The translations under genes were made by a program, and so were the position numbers. From Lingula anatina (lineage: Eukaryota; Brachiopoda; Lingulata; Lingulida; Lingulidae), in contig NW_019775491.1 of assembly GCF_001039355.2 (NCBI RefSeq), positions 737,740 through 801,739 of the forward strand: DNA of 64,000 nucleotides. The letters are read 5' to 3'. Below are positions 10,701 through 22,009 of the stretch, piece after piece. Position 1 is the first letter of the stretch. Each line of letters begins with the position of its first letter. The notes under the pieces are model-generated. The model did not search any database and was not told the DNA's origin. It saw nothing but the letters and a program-made list of their open reading frames with translations.

Positions 10701-13700
10701 GGGCATGCTAAGAAACCGTCTCGTCCAAGCTTTCAACAGAAAGTAAGAGAAACTGAGTCCAGTGAAATAACGAGTGATGAGAACAATGACCCCGAGTTGA
10801 TCGAATATATTGAATCAATAATGGAATATTCTGTTGAAGAGGTTTGGAGAGGCAAAAAAGAAGATTATGAAGAGCACCTTCGGTCGTACGTTGCCCTTGA
10901 CACAGCCAAATTACAGGATGACATGAAGAAGAACACACTGAAAGGCATTTGGGCGAAAATTCACCCGCATCACATTCCAGACATAATACAGAATGTTCAC
11001 AGGGAACTCCAAGATGCTGGTAATGTACTGGAGTCCACAATGGTAAAAAATGTTTGGGATCTTTCTATCAGTGACCGATGGAAACTTTATCGAGCATGGG
11101 TGATGCGTTTTCGTCACATTATCGATAAAGAAGTTACTGCATACAAAACGAAATATGCAGGTACTTTGGCCAAGTACAAGGAAATTCAAAATGATGAAGA
11201 TTACGAAATCCTAAAAGATGCAAAAGTCATCGGTTTGACCACAACTGGATCAGCAATACGTTACAAAATTTTAGAAAAACTTCAGCCACAAGTTATTATC
11301 GTGGAAGAAGCTGCAGAGTGCCTGGAGTCACACATCACTAGCACATTAACATCATCGAGTCAGCATCTTATTCTCATTGGCGACCATCAGCAGCTTAAGC
11401 CCAAGCCAGCTGTTTATGCTCTGGCAAAGAGGTACAATCTTGATATTTCACTGTTTGAAAGGCTCATAAACAACAAACTGCCACACGTTTGTCTTAAAGA
11501 GCAGCATCGAATGCGGCCAGAAATTGCAAAATTTTTGGTGCCGATCTTCTATGACAGCCTGGCTGACCATAAATCTGTTCTGGACATCAAACCCATCCAC
11601 GGAGTCCAAAAGAACTTGTTTTTTGTGACTCATGATAAGGCAGAAATCAAGGAGTTTGAGAAAAGCCCATCCAATATGCACGAAGCACACTTCATCATTG
11701 CCCTACACAGGTACTTACTTCAACAAGGTTATCAGCCACACGACATCACAATTCTCACCCCCTATTCTGGGCAGGCCAATGTATTAAGAAAACTTATGAA
11801 GGCAGAAGATAACCAAAACACAAAATCAAAAGCAAATACTCCATATGACAAAGAATATAACAGAACTCCTAGTAAAGAACACCCAATGTCATCAAGGATC
11901 GCCACAATCGATAACTTTCAAGGGGAGGAAAACAGGATCATCTTGTTATCATTAGTGAAAAGCAATGAAGAAGGTAAAATTGGGTTTCTGGATACATCCA
12001 ACAGGGTGTGTGTTGCGTTATCTAGAGCCAAGGAAGGGTTTTATGCTATAGGTAACTTTGCGTTATACAAAAAGGAAAGTGACGTGTGGAGGAAGCTGAT
12101 AGATAAAATGTATCAAGAGGGAAATGTGGGCAGTGCCCTAAATTTGTGTTGTCCGAACCACCCTTATAAAATTACAGAAGTGCGATGCAAAGAAGATTTT
12201 GATAAAGTGCCTGAAGGTGGTTGCCAAGTCCTATGCCAAACTCGTTTACCTTGTGGTCACACATGTCCAAGAATGTGTCACTCAGACAATGTGATGCATG
12301 AAAACCAAATTTGTCTTAAGACATGTGGAAAAGAGATGTGTAGCCAAGGTCACCGTTGTCAGAAGCCCTGTCACACTCATGAAAATTGCGGCCCTTGTAA
12401 CATAAAAGTTAAAAAGATTATACATAAATGTGGGCACAAACAGATGGTACCTTGTCACATACCAGAATCAAATTTCTCTTGTGGGGAACCTTGCGAAAAG
12501 GTCCTGCCATGTGGCCACACCTGTCAAGAAAAATGTGGATATACGTGCACAGTGCCAAGTAAGTGTAAAGGCTCGGTGAAGGTTACCCTCAGGTGTGGCC
12601 ATGAGGTTCAGACCGATTGTAACATTGGCAAAAATGCAGTATGCTCTGTACCATGTGGAGCTTTACTTGAGTACTGTGACCACCCGTGTTCTGGGACTTG
12701 TGGAGAATGTATGCAGAGGCGCCTTCACAAAGCATGCAGTGCACATTGCGGAAGGATACTTCTCTGCGGGCATGAATGTAATATGCCATGTGCAAAATCC
12801 TGTCCACCATGCACTAAGCCGTGCGCAATTAGATGCATTCACAACAGATGCCCTAGACGATGCTCAAATATATGCCAAAATTGTCAAGAGCCATGCCGTT
12901 GGCGCTGTACACATCTCCAGTGTAATAAACTTTGTTTTGAAATGTGTGATCGTGAGCCATGCAATGAACCCTGTGAGAAGACTCTAGAATGTGGTCACCC
13001 ATGCATAGGACTCTGTGGCGAACAGCACCCAAAGCTATGCAGAATATGCAATGAAAATGATGTACAGGAAATTTTGGAGTTGTATTCTTATGAGGAAAAC
13101 GATAGCGAAGCACGGTTGATGATGCTGAGAGATTGTGGACATATGTTTGAAAGAAAGTTTCTTGACCGTTACATGGAATATGAACAAAGTTCAGATATCC
13201 ATTCCATTCAGCTGAAGGCATGTCCAATTTGCAGGACACCACTATACAGCACACAGCGGTACGGAAACATTTTCAAACAGACACTTCGGGATATGCAAAG
13301 AGTCCGTGAAAGGATTCTAGAAGAATCCAAGTCTCAGTTATTTAAACAACAGAAAGGGGATCTTATTGCACAGTTAGAAGACAGGGAGAACACTGTGCCT
13401 TCGGAACTTGGAAGTAGATTGTTAAAAGAAGTACAGAAGTGTGAAATGAGCCACATACTCAGAAGTTTGCAGGGAGTATCTCTATCATTAATCAAAATAG
13501 ACCAAGTAGAGCGTCAATTTTGCGAAATTTATGACGAGTTTGAAGATGTCCCATTTTTTGACGAAACCTTCATGCATACAGTATCAGATGTAAAAGAAGA
13601 CATTTCAAAGCTTAAGTTATGGCTTTCAAAGAAGCGAACATTGTCAGAGTATCAAAGTGACCAACTCGTCAAAGAAGTCCAACGATTAACGCTAGCAGGC

Positions 13701-14308
13701 AGCCTGTTTCAGATATTAATTTCAATAACCTCCCAGTTCAAGGGCAATCCTGTCGAGAATAAGGAAAAAAGGGATATGCTCATTGAGCATGGAAATGAAG
13801 CGATGGGTGGTTTCAAGCAGATTAACACGAGACACCCTCCAACCGAGGAGACATTGGAATCAGTCACGCGTTTGATATCGTCTCTGAAGCAGTACAGTGA
13901 ACCCGACACAGAAAGCCTTAAACTGGTAGTCAAAGCAATGGACTTTGGTCCTCAGAGTCATTGGTACAAGTGTCCCAAAGGTCACATCTACTGTGTAACT
14001 GAGTGTGGAAGGCCCATGGAAGAAGGCGTTTGTCCGGAATGCCAAGAAGTTATAGGAGGGGAGAAACACAGGTAGATTCAGATACTTAGATAGTCAAATT
14101 AAATGCTTTGGAAAAGATCATAATAATAATCTATGTAAATAATAAATGATCTTCCGTGATATGTTCAGTTTAATCCGCTAACCTCTTCCTGATAACAGTT
14201 TCTGATATCTTCATGAAAATAAAAAATGATAGTGTTGTGTAATATGTTCTCTTTAGGCTTCGGTCGGACAACCAGGAAGTAGATATAAACGCTCTGGTGG
14301 ACACCTAA
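4794..14308 (+). CDS. ZNFX1: NFX1-type zinc finger-containing protein 1 (UPF1-like RNA helicase)
   Basis: Coding exons: 4794-4847 (or 5450-5503), 5929-6041, 7790-14071 and 14257-14308. Phases agree throughout and give about 2,166 residues, near the vertebrate length. A charged N-terminus leads to an armadillo-like region (about 215-440). CTD-like heptads lie at about 710-738. The SF1 helicase follows: Walker A GPPGTGKT (about 852), VEEAAE (about 1228), GDHQQLKP, EQHRMRP, DNFQGEE and VALSRAKEG. NFX1-type Cys/His repeats (CGHTCPRMC and similar) span about 1543-1803. A RING-like CGHMF...CPICR pair and a C-terminal RZ-type finger (KCPKGHIYCVTECG...CPEC, about 2113) complete it. The last exon adds an HRLRSDNQ-type tail; without splicing the frame would stop at once after KHR. 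The family binds RNA, senses dsRNA at mitochondria in mammals and supports small-RNA inheritance in nematodes. Family assignment is secure; the promoter choice is inferred. Confidence 0.95.
5249..5267 (+). promoter_or_regulatory. ISRE/IRF-like tandem GAAA motif, promoter copy 2
   Basis: The same GAAGTGAAAAGTGAAAGTC word is present unchanged in the second promoter copy, about 183 bases upstream of the alternative ATG at 5450, while nearby bases have diverged (for example CACAGT against CGCAGT just after it). Confidence 0.45.
5450..5503 (+). CDS. ZNFX1: Alternative first coding exon (1b) of ZNFX1
   Basis: It encodes 18 residues (MGDGNRNENPQKPPDLQL), 15 of them identical to exon 1a (MADGNRNENPQKPPDLRQ). 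It has the same length, the same phase 0 and the same GTAAGC donor, so it can splice to exon 2 at 5929. Each exon has its own promoter copy, so they are likely alternative transcription starts. Transcripts would be needed to show that both are used. Confidence 0.65.
9750..9833 (+). repeat. RNA polymerase II CTD-like heptads within ZNFX1
   Basis: Four consecutive 21-base units encode HSPLSPS, YSPVSPS, YCPASPS and VNPTLPS. The middle two match the Pol II CTD consensus YSPTSPS at six and five of seven positions. They sit in a Ser/Pro-rich linker (about residues 705-750) between the N-terminal region and the helicase. The codons are similar between units (for example TCACCATCA), pointing to local repeat expansion. 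Confidence 0.85.
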
Positions 14309-15106
14309 CAACAGTCATATGATACTTTTTGTTAAGGTAACTTTTCAAATTATCTTTATGAGTGAATTTATAATACAACTTGGAGATTTTATTAAGTCGT
14401 TTGTATCTTAAATTATGCCACAGTTCATGCTGCTTTTAACTATGTATCATTTTTTTATTTTAGTTCAAAGTGTTACTTCTGGAAATTGAATCGGCGTCCG
14501 ACGTTCGACGATTACTTACATATCCATTCAGAAGCGATAGTACAAATATGGCAGTCGCATTTGTCTTTTTCTGTGAACTCACTATAAATGTTTTAAATCC
14601 CCTTAATCCATTCATGTTTTGTTATTTTGTTTATTTTGTATATAACGGTACCTTTATCTTACTCACCATTGTATAGATTGTACATTGTATATTTTTTAAA
14701 GAAAAGACGGGTGTACAAAAAGGAGGGTATTTAACTAGCATACATACCAGAAAAAGTACACGGTATGATGATCAATTTGAATACTTGCTTTTATGTCTGT
14801 CTTTTTATGTTATGTTACATGTGATCTTAATTGCCTATACATATCGTGCGTATTTTTCAGGTATTTATTGTGTTACCAATAGGTATAAGTAAAGAATTCT
14901 GCCTGTGTATTTAAAATATATTTTGTTTTTCAAAAATGTTTTCAATGTTTTAATAGGATCTTCTGTATGCTCTTCACAGGCCTGTGACACTTGGCAGGAC
15001 TATTTGTATAGATGGGAGAATGTATTTAATTCTATTTTAAGCCTCCATTTTTGTAGACGTGCACTGTATATAAACTGTATATACACTGTATAAAAGGTAT
15101 TTCAAT
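14309..15106. other. ZNFX1 3' UTR and short intergenic gap
   Basis: AT-rich sequence after the ZNFX1 stop. Short open frames here have no splice sites or domain signal. The downstream gene converges from the minus strand and stops at 15107. Confidence 0.5.
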
Positions 15107-16158
15107 TCACCGAAAAAATTGTCGAATTCCCAGGATAAATGTCATAGTTGCAGCCATGGGAATGATCAATTTCACAAGTATTACTGAATAAGTCTGCAAC
15201 GAAAACAAAGATCCAGTAAATATAGTGAAGATAAGTACTATTATTGCAATCAAAACTGTGAAAAACGCCGCCGCAACAAACGCAAATATGGCGATAAATA
15301 CTGGAAAAGTGAAGGCCACGAGAAACTTTGAAAATTTTCCAGAATTTGATGCTAACCCAAGGACTTGAAGAAAAGGTGCCATTAGCTCGCTGTGCACTTC
15401 TCTGGGGTCTTTCGTTAGTAGTAATCTGAAAATATCAAAAAAATGTGTTCAGTGTGCAGTGTATCATTAAGTATCGAATGATACAGTAATGGGTGTTATA
15501 TTTGCCCAAACAAGCTGTTCATAATTGAGTGGCTTAGTTTCATATTTTAGTCTATAGTCTTTTAAGTATATTTGTCTTAATTACTTTAATCATTGAGATA
15601 TGTACATTTAAAGCAGTAATGTCTTTTTCAGGGAAAATTATCAATGCAAAAAAATAAAATGCAAGGGACATTTCTTTTCTTTTATTTAGTAAAATAGAAA
15701 TTACATTTATGTATTATTGTATAGCATAGCTAAAGTTGAGTGTTAGGGTCAAATTTTGACTTCACCAAGGCCAAGATTGTATGTTCCATGTTTTATTTAA
15801 GTTCACTTTTAACACATTATTTCCAGTTTGTATAATAACTGTGTGTCAACTAATAATGATGGGGTGTTATATGAAGGGGTGCCTCAAAAGTTATGACGGT
15901 CGGGCTTTTTAAAATTTAAGCCCCCAAAGTGTGGAATGCCATACCGAATTTTATTAGAAAAGCAGAAGACTTTGACAATTTTAAATCCCTTTTAAAGACC
16001 CTTAGATTTTTTATATATAAGATTGATTTTTAGTAGTGTTAATTTTAAATGGTTTCCAATGAGTGTTTTAGATTTAAATATTGTAGTCATTTTAATGATT
16101 TTAGTTATATTATCCATTATTGTAAGGTATAATGTACAGTAAGGCGCCATATAAGAAG

Positions 16159-16199
<41 letters not shown>

Positions 16200-16783
16200 G
16201 ATGATGATGATGATGATGATGATGATCTACACAACAGTAAGATTTATAATGATGGATACTTTTGTTGCTCAGACTTGAGTCCTCTATTCAGCGGTCTTGA
16301 TGTAACATCTGTGTATTTTCAATGACAGATAGATTTGTATAAATAATTAATTAATATTGGCTAGGAAGGTATTTGGCTGGTTTTGAGTGCAGCAAACATA
16401 ACTAATCTAAAAAAATAGGCCTATGACTACTGACTCACTAGCACTCCTACTTTATTTAGCTACATACGGAGTCACTGAATAAAATGTATCATTTTAATCT
16501 AAATAGGTGTTCTTTTAGCCTTGTATAAGAGTCGCATTTCACTCCTCCCTTACGCCAAGAGAACGATTTTATTTTACGCGTCTGTCACTCTATAACCTTA
16601 AGCCGTGATTCCATACCTCACATATAGCGAATAGAATCGTAAACAATTGATTTTTTTTGTTTTTTTTTTTCAGTTTAAAAAGCCTAATAGATTAATTTTG
16701 ATCACTCACCGCAGACCAAGTACAAAATGTACAGGAAACATCAACACCTGAATAATCATTGCTGTATGGCGGCTTTGCATCAT
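15107..16783 (-). CDS. Small multi-pass membrane protein, two coding exons
   Basis: Coding exon 1 runs 16783 down to 16710 (74 nt, starting ATGATGCAAAGC, donor GTGAGT). Coding exon 2 runs 15425 down to 15107 (acceptor TTTTTTTGATATTTTCAG). The split codon CG+A restores the frame, giving about 130 residues. The first exon encodes a hydrophobic lead with VLMFPVHFVLGL. The second encodes a short charged stretch (TKDPREVHSE) and then long hydrophobic runs rich in Phe, Ile, Val and Ala that could form two or three membrane helices, ending GIRQFFR. I do not recognise the family. Exon 1 lies inside a segmental duplication, and an intact copy of it exists at 20173-20246. The protein may be related to the one at 1669-2019. 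Confidence 0.6.
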
Positions 16784-17236
16784 CCTGTTAAGATGTAAGC
16801 GCACACATGTAGTAGTTGCAGGATGACACCTCCAGCTATATTATCCAAACACTGTAATCTTTGGAAAAACTTGGTTTGGGCAAATATACAATAACTAGCA
16901 GTTACGTTGCATTGCAAACACCATATGCCACAAGATCTGCTTGAAAGATTTATGTGCCCTATATTTACTTGTACGTAAGTGGCTGGGAAAATGGCGCCAC
17001 CTCTAGTGTTAATTGAGAAAAGGTGTGTGGTAGTTTGGAGCAGGTAACGAGTTTATCATGTGGCAAGATAATTCAGGTATTCAGCTTTTCAAGTGCGTCT
17101 CCTGTAACCTACCTCATTACATCACACGTTTTGGGTGCATTTTAAAGAGACGTTGCCATCGCGACGAACTAAACATGCAAAAGAAACGTTTATAAGGAAA
17201 AGCAAATCATCAAAGAGTTAAATTATAAAAAAATNA
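15453..17236. repeat. Tandem segmental duplication, unit 1 (empty site)
   Basis: This roughly 1.78-kb unit starts TGCAGTGTATCATTAAGT and ends TTAAATTATAAAAAAA. It recurs immediately downstream at about 17252-20695. The unit holds a LINE 3' tail, TAA/ATG microsatellites and the first exon of the small membrane-protein gene. Where unit 2 carries the Tc1 element, unit 1 reads GAGATATGTAC, the unoccupied target. An ambiguous base (N) lies at 17235 near the junction. Confidence 0.9.
15850..16227 (+). mobile_element. 3' tail of a non-LTR retrotransposon (copy 1)
   Basis: It carries degenerate coding sequence for the C-terminal end of a reverse-transcriptase ORF (the APKVWN-type motif is disrupted here by small changes). 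The non-coding tail AAGGCGCCATATAAG follows, then (TAT)n and (ATG)n microsatellites. That layout is typical of CR1/L2-type LINE ends. Only the 3' fragment is present. Confidence 0.6.
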
Positions 17237-17393
17237 AAAAAAAATTTGGTCAATATGCAGTGTATCATTAAGTGTCGAATGATACAGTAATGGGTGTTAT
17301 ATTTTGCCCAAACAAGCTGTTCATAATTGAGTTCATATTTTAGTCTATAGTCTTTTAAATATATTTGTCTTAATAACTTTAATCATTGAGATA

Positions 17394-19053
17394 CAGGGTT
17401 GCTACTTAATATGGAATATTTTTTATCATTGTTATTTTTGAGTGCTGATTAAAATTTTTTTCGCTTGAGTCATTAAAAAAGTATGTCACTGAGTGATAAT
17501 AACATCCAGTCTTCTGTTGTGAGATATTTTGGTCAATAATATCAAATCTGACATACGATGCCGTTCAAAAGAAAGGAACACCCCCAGAAAACCATATCAA
17601 CAGTTTGATGTCAGTATAAACTTTAAGATAAGATATAAAAGAAAATGATAGCCTCCGGACAGTGATATGTTACACAGTCAAAGAACTCATTACAGTAATT
17701 CATGAAAACACAGTAATTGCGGGTATGACCTCCAGCAGCCGCTTGCAGCGCCCTCATCCTACATGGCATACCCTGTGACACGTTTTTTATAGTTTGGGTG
17801 GGGATATCATTCCACGCAGTGATGTTTGCCTGTCGCAGTTCATCACTATTTACCGGCCGAGGACCATAGCTATTAATTCTGTGAGTTATTTCCGCCCACG
17901 GATTTTCAATTGGGTTCATATCTGGAGAGTTTGCAGGCCAGCGCAGTTGCTGAACTCATTGGTTTTGAAGAAAAACAGTGATTCTGCGGCCTCAATGTGG
18001 GGTTGCACAGTCGTCTTGGTACACAAAGTTGTTCCTGAAGATGACTCTTACCAATCGAAGCATTGTTTGCTGTAGAATGTCTCTGTAGGAATCCTGGATG
18101 AGGTTGCCTTCTAGAAAAACCAACTGGTTCTGGGCACCGACATGAAATGCTCCCCAAACAGAGACGTTACCATCCCCTGCTTGCACCCTAGGCAGTACAC
18201 AATTATCGTTTTATGCCCCTCGTTCACGTCGGTGGACACGGATTCGACGATCAACCCAAAAAAATCAATATCTGGCCTCATCACTTAAAACGACGTGATT
18301 CCAGTGTTTTGGCTGCAAACGCGCGTGGTCTCCAGCCCATTGCAGACGTCGCTGTATAAGACCTGCTGTTAACAGTGGTTTCTCTACTGGCCTTCGTGCA
18401 AAATAACCTGCTTGCAGTAATCTCTTGTTCACGAGGGACCTTGAAACGGGCGTTTGAATGACATTCTGCCTCTCTTTTCTGAGGACACTGGTTGTCTTTG
18501 TTCGACCAGCACGGCGTCCTGTAAGGAGAAGGCGAACCTGTCTTCTTGGTGTGATACGCGGACACCCTGGTCGAGGTATTGGAGTAGACGCCCCTGTTGC
18601 AGCATTTCTTTGGAGGACTTCACAAACGGTTCCTGATAAATGTTGAATTACCTGGCAATGGCTGTTCGTTTCTGGCCATTTTCTCTGAGAGCAAGAATCC
18701 CATAGTAAGCTGCGTTGCTTAGCTGTCGAACCATATCTTCACTAAGGTACCTGTCAAGTTTCAGAGCGAACCCTTTGTTGCTTCTCTAAACACACTCCAA
18801 AGATTGACCAAACCCATGCGTTTTTATACAAGGGCAGAAATTGCCGAAAAGACCACCTCTCACATTTCTGACCACAGAACATGCAACTGCATGCATCAAT
18901 TGTTTCGAGAGTTGTGTGGTAATTAGGTAACACACCTGGTTACACATGGAGTGACACCTCAGCTTTGGATTTAAAGTAGTTAGAGAGAAATTAAATATTT
19001 TGTAGATAATTTACTCGCCCAAAAATAATATTCCATATTAAGTGGTAACCCTG
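17394..19053 (-). mobile_element. Tc1/mariner transposon, 1,660 bp
   Basis: The ends are inverted repeats: left CAGGGTTGCTACTTAATATG, right (reverse complement) CAGGGTTACCACTTAATATG, continuing to GGAATATT, about 28 bp with two mismatches. It is flanked by TA on both sides (17392-17393 and 19054-19055), the Tc1/mariner target duplication. The paralogous empty site near 15598 confirms the boundaries exactly. The internal transposase reading frame lies on the minus strand and is broken. Confidence 0.95.
17623..18734 (-). pseudogene. Broken Tc1-family transposase
   Basis: Reading on the minus strand from ATG at 18734 (MVRQLSNAAYYGIL...), the frame shifts several times and meets stops, so no full protein is made. 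The pieces are clear: an N-terminal helix-turn-helix-like part (RTAIARQLN), a middle part with VVLSDEARY (first catalytic Asp), VYQDDCATPH (second Asp) and a C-terminal NPIENPWAE (catalytic Glu). The order fits a Tc1-like DDE transposase. The copy is non-autonomous, and any mobility would need a transposase supplied in trans. Confidence 0.85.
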
Positions 19054-19299
19054 TATGTACATTTAAAGCCGAAATGTCTTTTCCAGGGAAAAATTCAAAA
19101 AAGTAAAATGCAAGGGACATTTCTTTTCTTTTAGTTAGTAAAATAGAAATTACATTTATGTATTATTGTATAGCATAGCTAAAGTTGAGTGTGAGGGTCA
19201 AATTTTGACTTCACCAAGGCCAAGATTTTACGTTCCATGTTTTATTTAAGTTCACTTTTAACACATAAGTTCCAGTTTGTATAATAACTGTGTGTCAAC

Positions 19300-19688
19300 T
19301 AATAATGATGGGGTGTTATATGAAGGGGTGCCTCAAAAGTTATGACGATCGGGCTTTTAAAATCTACGCCCCCAAAGTGTGGAATGCCTTACCAAATTTT
19401 ATAAGAAAAGCAGGAGACTTTGACAATTTTGAATCCCTTTTAAAGACCCATATTTTTAGATCTATGTCTCTTAGATTTTTTATATATTTTAATAAGATTG
19501 ATTTTTTTAGTAGTGTTAATTTTAAATGGTTTCCAATGAGTGTTTTAGATTTAAATATTGTAGTCATTTTAATGATTTTAGTTATATTATCCATTATTGT
19601 AAGGCGCCTTGAGGTATAATGTACAGTAAGGTGCCATATAAGAAGCTTATTATTATTATTATTATTATGATGATGATGATGATGATGA
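19300..19688 (+). mobile_element. 3' tail of a non-LTR retrotransposon (copy 2)
   Basis: A better preserved copy of the fragment in duplication unit 2. It translates to DDRAFKIYAPKVWNALPNFI and then FESLLKTHIFRS, the characteristic last residues of LINE reverse-transcriptase proteins. It then reads GGCGCCTTGAGGTATAATG and AAGGTGCCATATAAGAAG before (TTA)n and (ATG)n. It is 5'-truncated and was copied by the segmental duplication, not by a separate insertion. Confidence 0.7.
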
Positions 19689-20172
19689 TCTACACAACAG
19701 TAAGATTTATAATGATGGATACTTTTGTTGCTCAGACTTGAGTCCTCTATTCAGCGGTCTTGATGTAACATCTGTGTATTTTCAATGACAGATAGATTTG
19801 TATAAATAATTAATTAATATTGGCTAGGAAGGTATTTGGCTGGTTTTGAGTGCAGCAAACATAACTAATCTAAAAAAATAGGCCTATGACTACTGACTCA
19901 CTAGCACTCCTACTTTATTTAGCTACATACGGAGTCACTCAATAAAATGTATCATTTTAATCTAAATAGGTGTTCTTTTAGCCTTGTATAAGAGTCACAT
20001 TTCACTCCTCCCTTACGCCAAGAGAACGATTTTATTTTACGCGTCTGTCACTCTATAACCTTAAGCCGTGATTCCATACCTCACATATAGCATATAGTAA
20101 ACAATTGATTTTTTTTTTTTTTGTTTTTTTTTTCAGTTTAAAAAGCCTAATAGATTAATTTTGATCACTCAC

Positions 20173-20246
20173 CGCAGACCAAGTACAAAATGTACAGGAA
20201 ACATCAACACCTGAATAATCATTGCTGTATGGCGGCTTTGCATCAT
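20173..20246 (-). pseudogene. Duplicated first exon of the small membrane-protein gene
   Basis: This is a copy of the 16710-16783 exon: same ATGATG start, same 74-nt length and same GTGAGT donor, reading open. It lies about 3.5 kb upstream of the gene's active first exon, so it could act as an alternative first exon or be an inert relic. No second copy of exon 2 exists in the window. Confidence 0.6.
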
Positions 20247-20779
20247 CCTGTTAAGATGTAAGCGCACACATGTAGTAGTTGCAGGATGACACCTCCAGCT
20301 ATATTATCCAAACACTGTAATCTTTGGAAAAACTTGGTTTGGGCAAATATACAATAACTAGCAGTTACGTTGCATTGCAAACACCATATGCCACAAGATC
20401 TGCTTGAAAGATTTATGTGCCCTATATTTACTTGTACGTAAGTGGCTGGGAAAATGGCGCCACCTCTAGTGTTAATTGAGAAAAGGTGTGTGGTAGTTTG
20501 GAGCAGGTAAGGAGTTTATCATATGGCAAGATAATTCAGGTATTCAGCTTTTCAAGTGCGTCTCCTGTAACCTACCTCATTACATCACACGTTTTGGGTG
20601 CATTTTAAAGAGACGTTGCCAGCGCGACGAACTAAACATGCAAAAGAAACGTTTATAAGGAAAAGCAAATCATCAAAGAGTTAAATTATAAAAAAAAATT
20701 TCTTTTGTACAGACACTGTTGTATCTGTACATATAGCCGGCACCTGCGTTCTTCGTCGCCGTCGCCGTGCACAGTGATT

Positions 20780-21080
20780 ATAACGATAAGTGGAAAATTA
20801 TTTGTCCTTTTGTCTTCAAACTTACAGAATTGGTGAGTATTCATAAAATACAGGACGAATTTCGAAAATCAACTGGATTGAAACATTTTTCCAAAAGTTA
20901 TGCCCTTTTTTCGCTTTTTATCAGCATATTTTATCCACCGTCGTACACATTAAATGAAAATCATTTAACCTTTTGTCTTCAAATGTTCAGAACTGGTGAA
21001 TATTCATAAAATACAGGTCGAGTTTGAAAATCAGTTTGATCGACCCACTTTTGCCAAAAGTTTTTTTTTTTTTTTGCTCT
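20780..21080. repeat. Diverged tandem repeat, two units of about 155 bp
   Basis: Two units share CTTTTGTCTTCAAA, then a TTCATAAAATACAGG core, then TTTCCAAAAGTTATG or TTTGCCAAAAGTTTT. Many substitutions separate them. The sequence up to 22009 contains nothing else I can identify beyond the likely 3' UTR of the RGM-like gene. Confidence 0.6.
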
Positions 21081-22009
21081 TTTTTTGTCACACAAATAAC
21101 ATAAAAACCGTGTCGTATTTTGCTTTAAAACATGCAGGACTGATTTAGAACTAATGTGAAGATCAAGTTAAAATTATCTTGATCTGTTTAGTTTTGATGA
21201 CATTATGTTTTTTCTTTTTTTGTATAAAAGTGGTTATTCCTCAGATTCATTTCTTAGGCATGTTAACAGTCTCATAATTGAACTAATTACATACGTAAAA
21301 TGTTCTTTTGACATTTTCAGCATCTTAACAATTTTGTTAGTTAATTATATAAAAATGATGGTAAATCTATTATCATGTACATGATGAAATTATAGCCATC
21401 TTTCAAACCATGAAATAAATCCCAAGGCAATGTTGGAAGAAAAAAACATAATTTATTCCGTTTTAAACAAATATCAATCAGCTGTTGAAACAAGAATTAC
21501 GACCAGCATAATTCTTTCATAATAAACACAGTGTCTGAAATAGCAAAATTTCTACGACAGTTACCACCTAATTCCAGGGAAAGATTTTGCCCTTGATATA
21601 TACTACAAAACAACATTTTGTTTTAACATCCCAGTGATATGTATGATTCGATGTAGGCTCAGATGTTATACCTTGAGACGACAGCGTACATCTAACCATA
21701 GAAGTAGACTTCTATTATCTAACGTAAACACGGTTATAAAGTCTTACACTGGATCGTTAGGCATACATAGTGTTTAACTGTCCATTAATAAACAAAACGA
21801 ACGTATTTTAAAAAGGCCAAAATCAACCGTTAATTGAAAGACATCACACTGCGCTACAAACACAACCTTAACTTAAATTGTAATAGGAATCCTTTTCGAA
21901 AAAAAAGGAAAAATTCGTCATTTTAACGGCGTATGAAATGCTTAAGCTGATACAGTAGCAATAAATTAAAAGTCACTACATTTCTGATTAGATATAAGTC
22001 TAAAGAGAA

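Larger units (their letters stand above)
17252..20695. repeat. Tandem segmental duplication, unit 2 (with Tc1 insertion)
   Basis: Collinear with unit 1 over its whole length apart from the 1,660-bp insertion at 17394-19053 plus TA, and small indels in the microsatellites and poly-T tracts. Substitutions relative to unit 1 are sparse, so the duplication is fairly recent. The copied first exon of the membrane-protein gene is intact at 20173-20246. Confidence 0.9.

Noticed and set aside
12595-12987. 130-codon plus-strand ORF rich in His and Ala
   Set aside because: It is a frame-shifted reading of the NFX1 zinc-finger repeats, so the Cys-rich regularity produces it.
8255-13254. Antisense and alternate-frame ORFs within the ZNFX1 large exon
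   Set aside because: They are shadows of a domain-rich coding exon, with no start context or domain of their own.
14470-14676. 68-codon hydrophobic ORF after ZNFX1
   Set aside because: It lies in the likely 3' UTR. The hydrophobicity follows from T-rich sequence and there is no splice or start support.
17794-18646. Plus-strand ORFs inside the Tc1 element
   Set aside because: They are antisense to the transposase remnants, with no independent signal.
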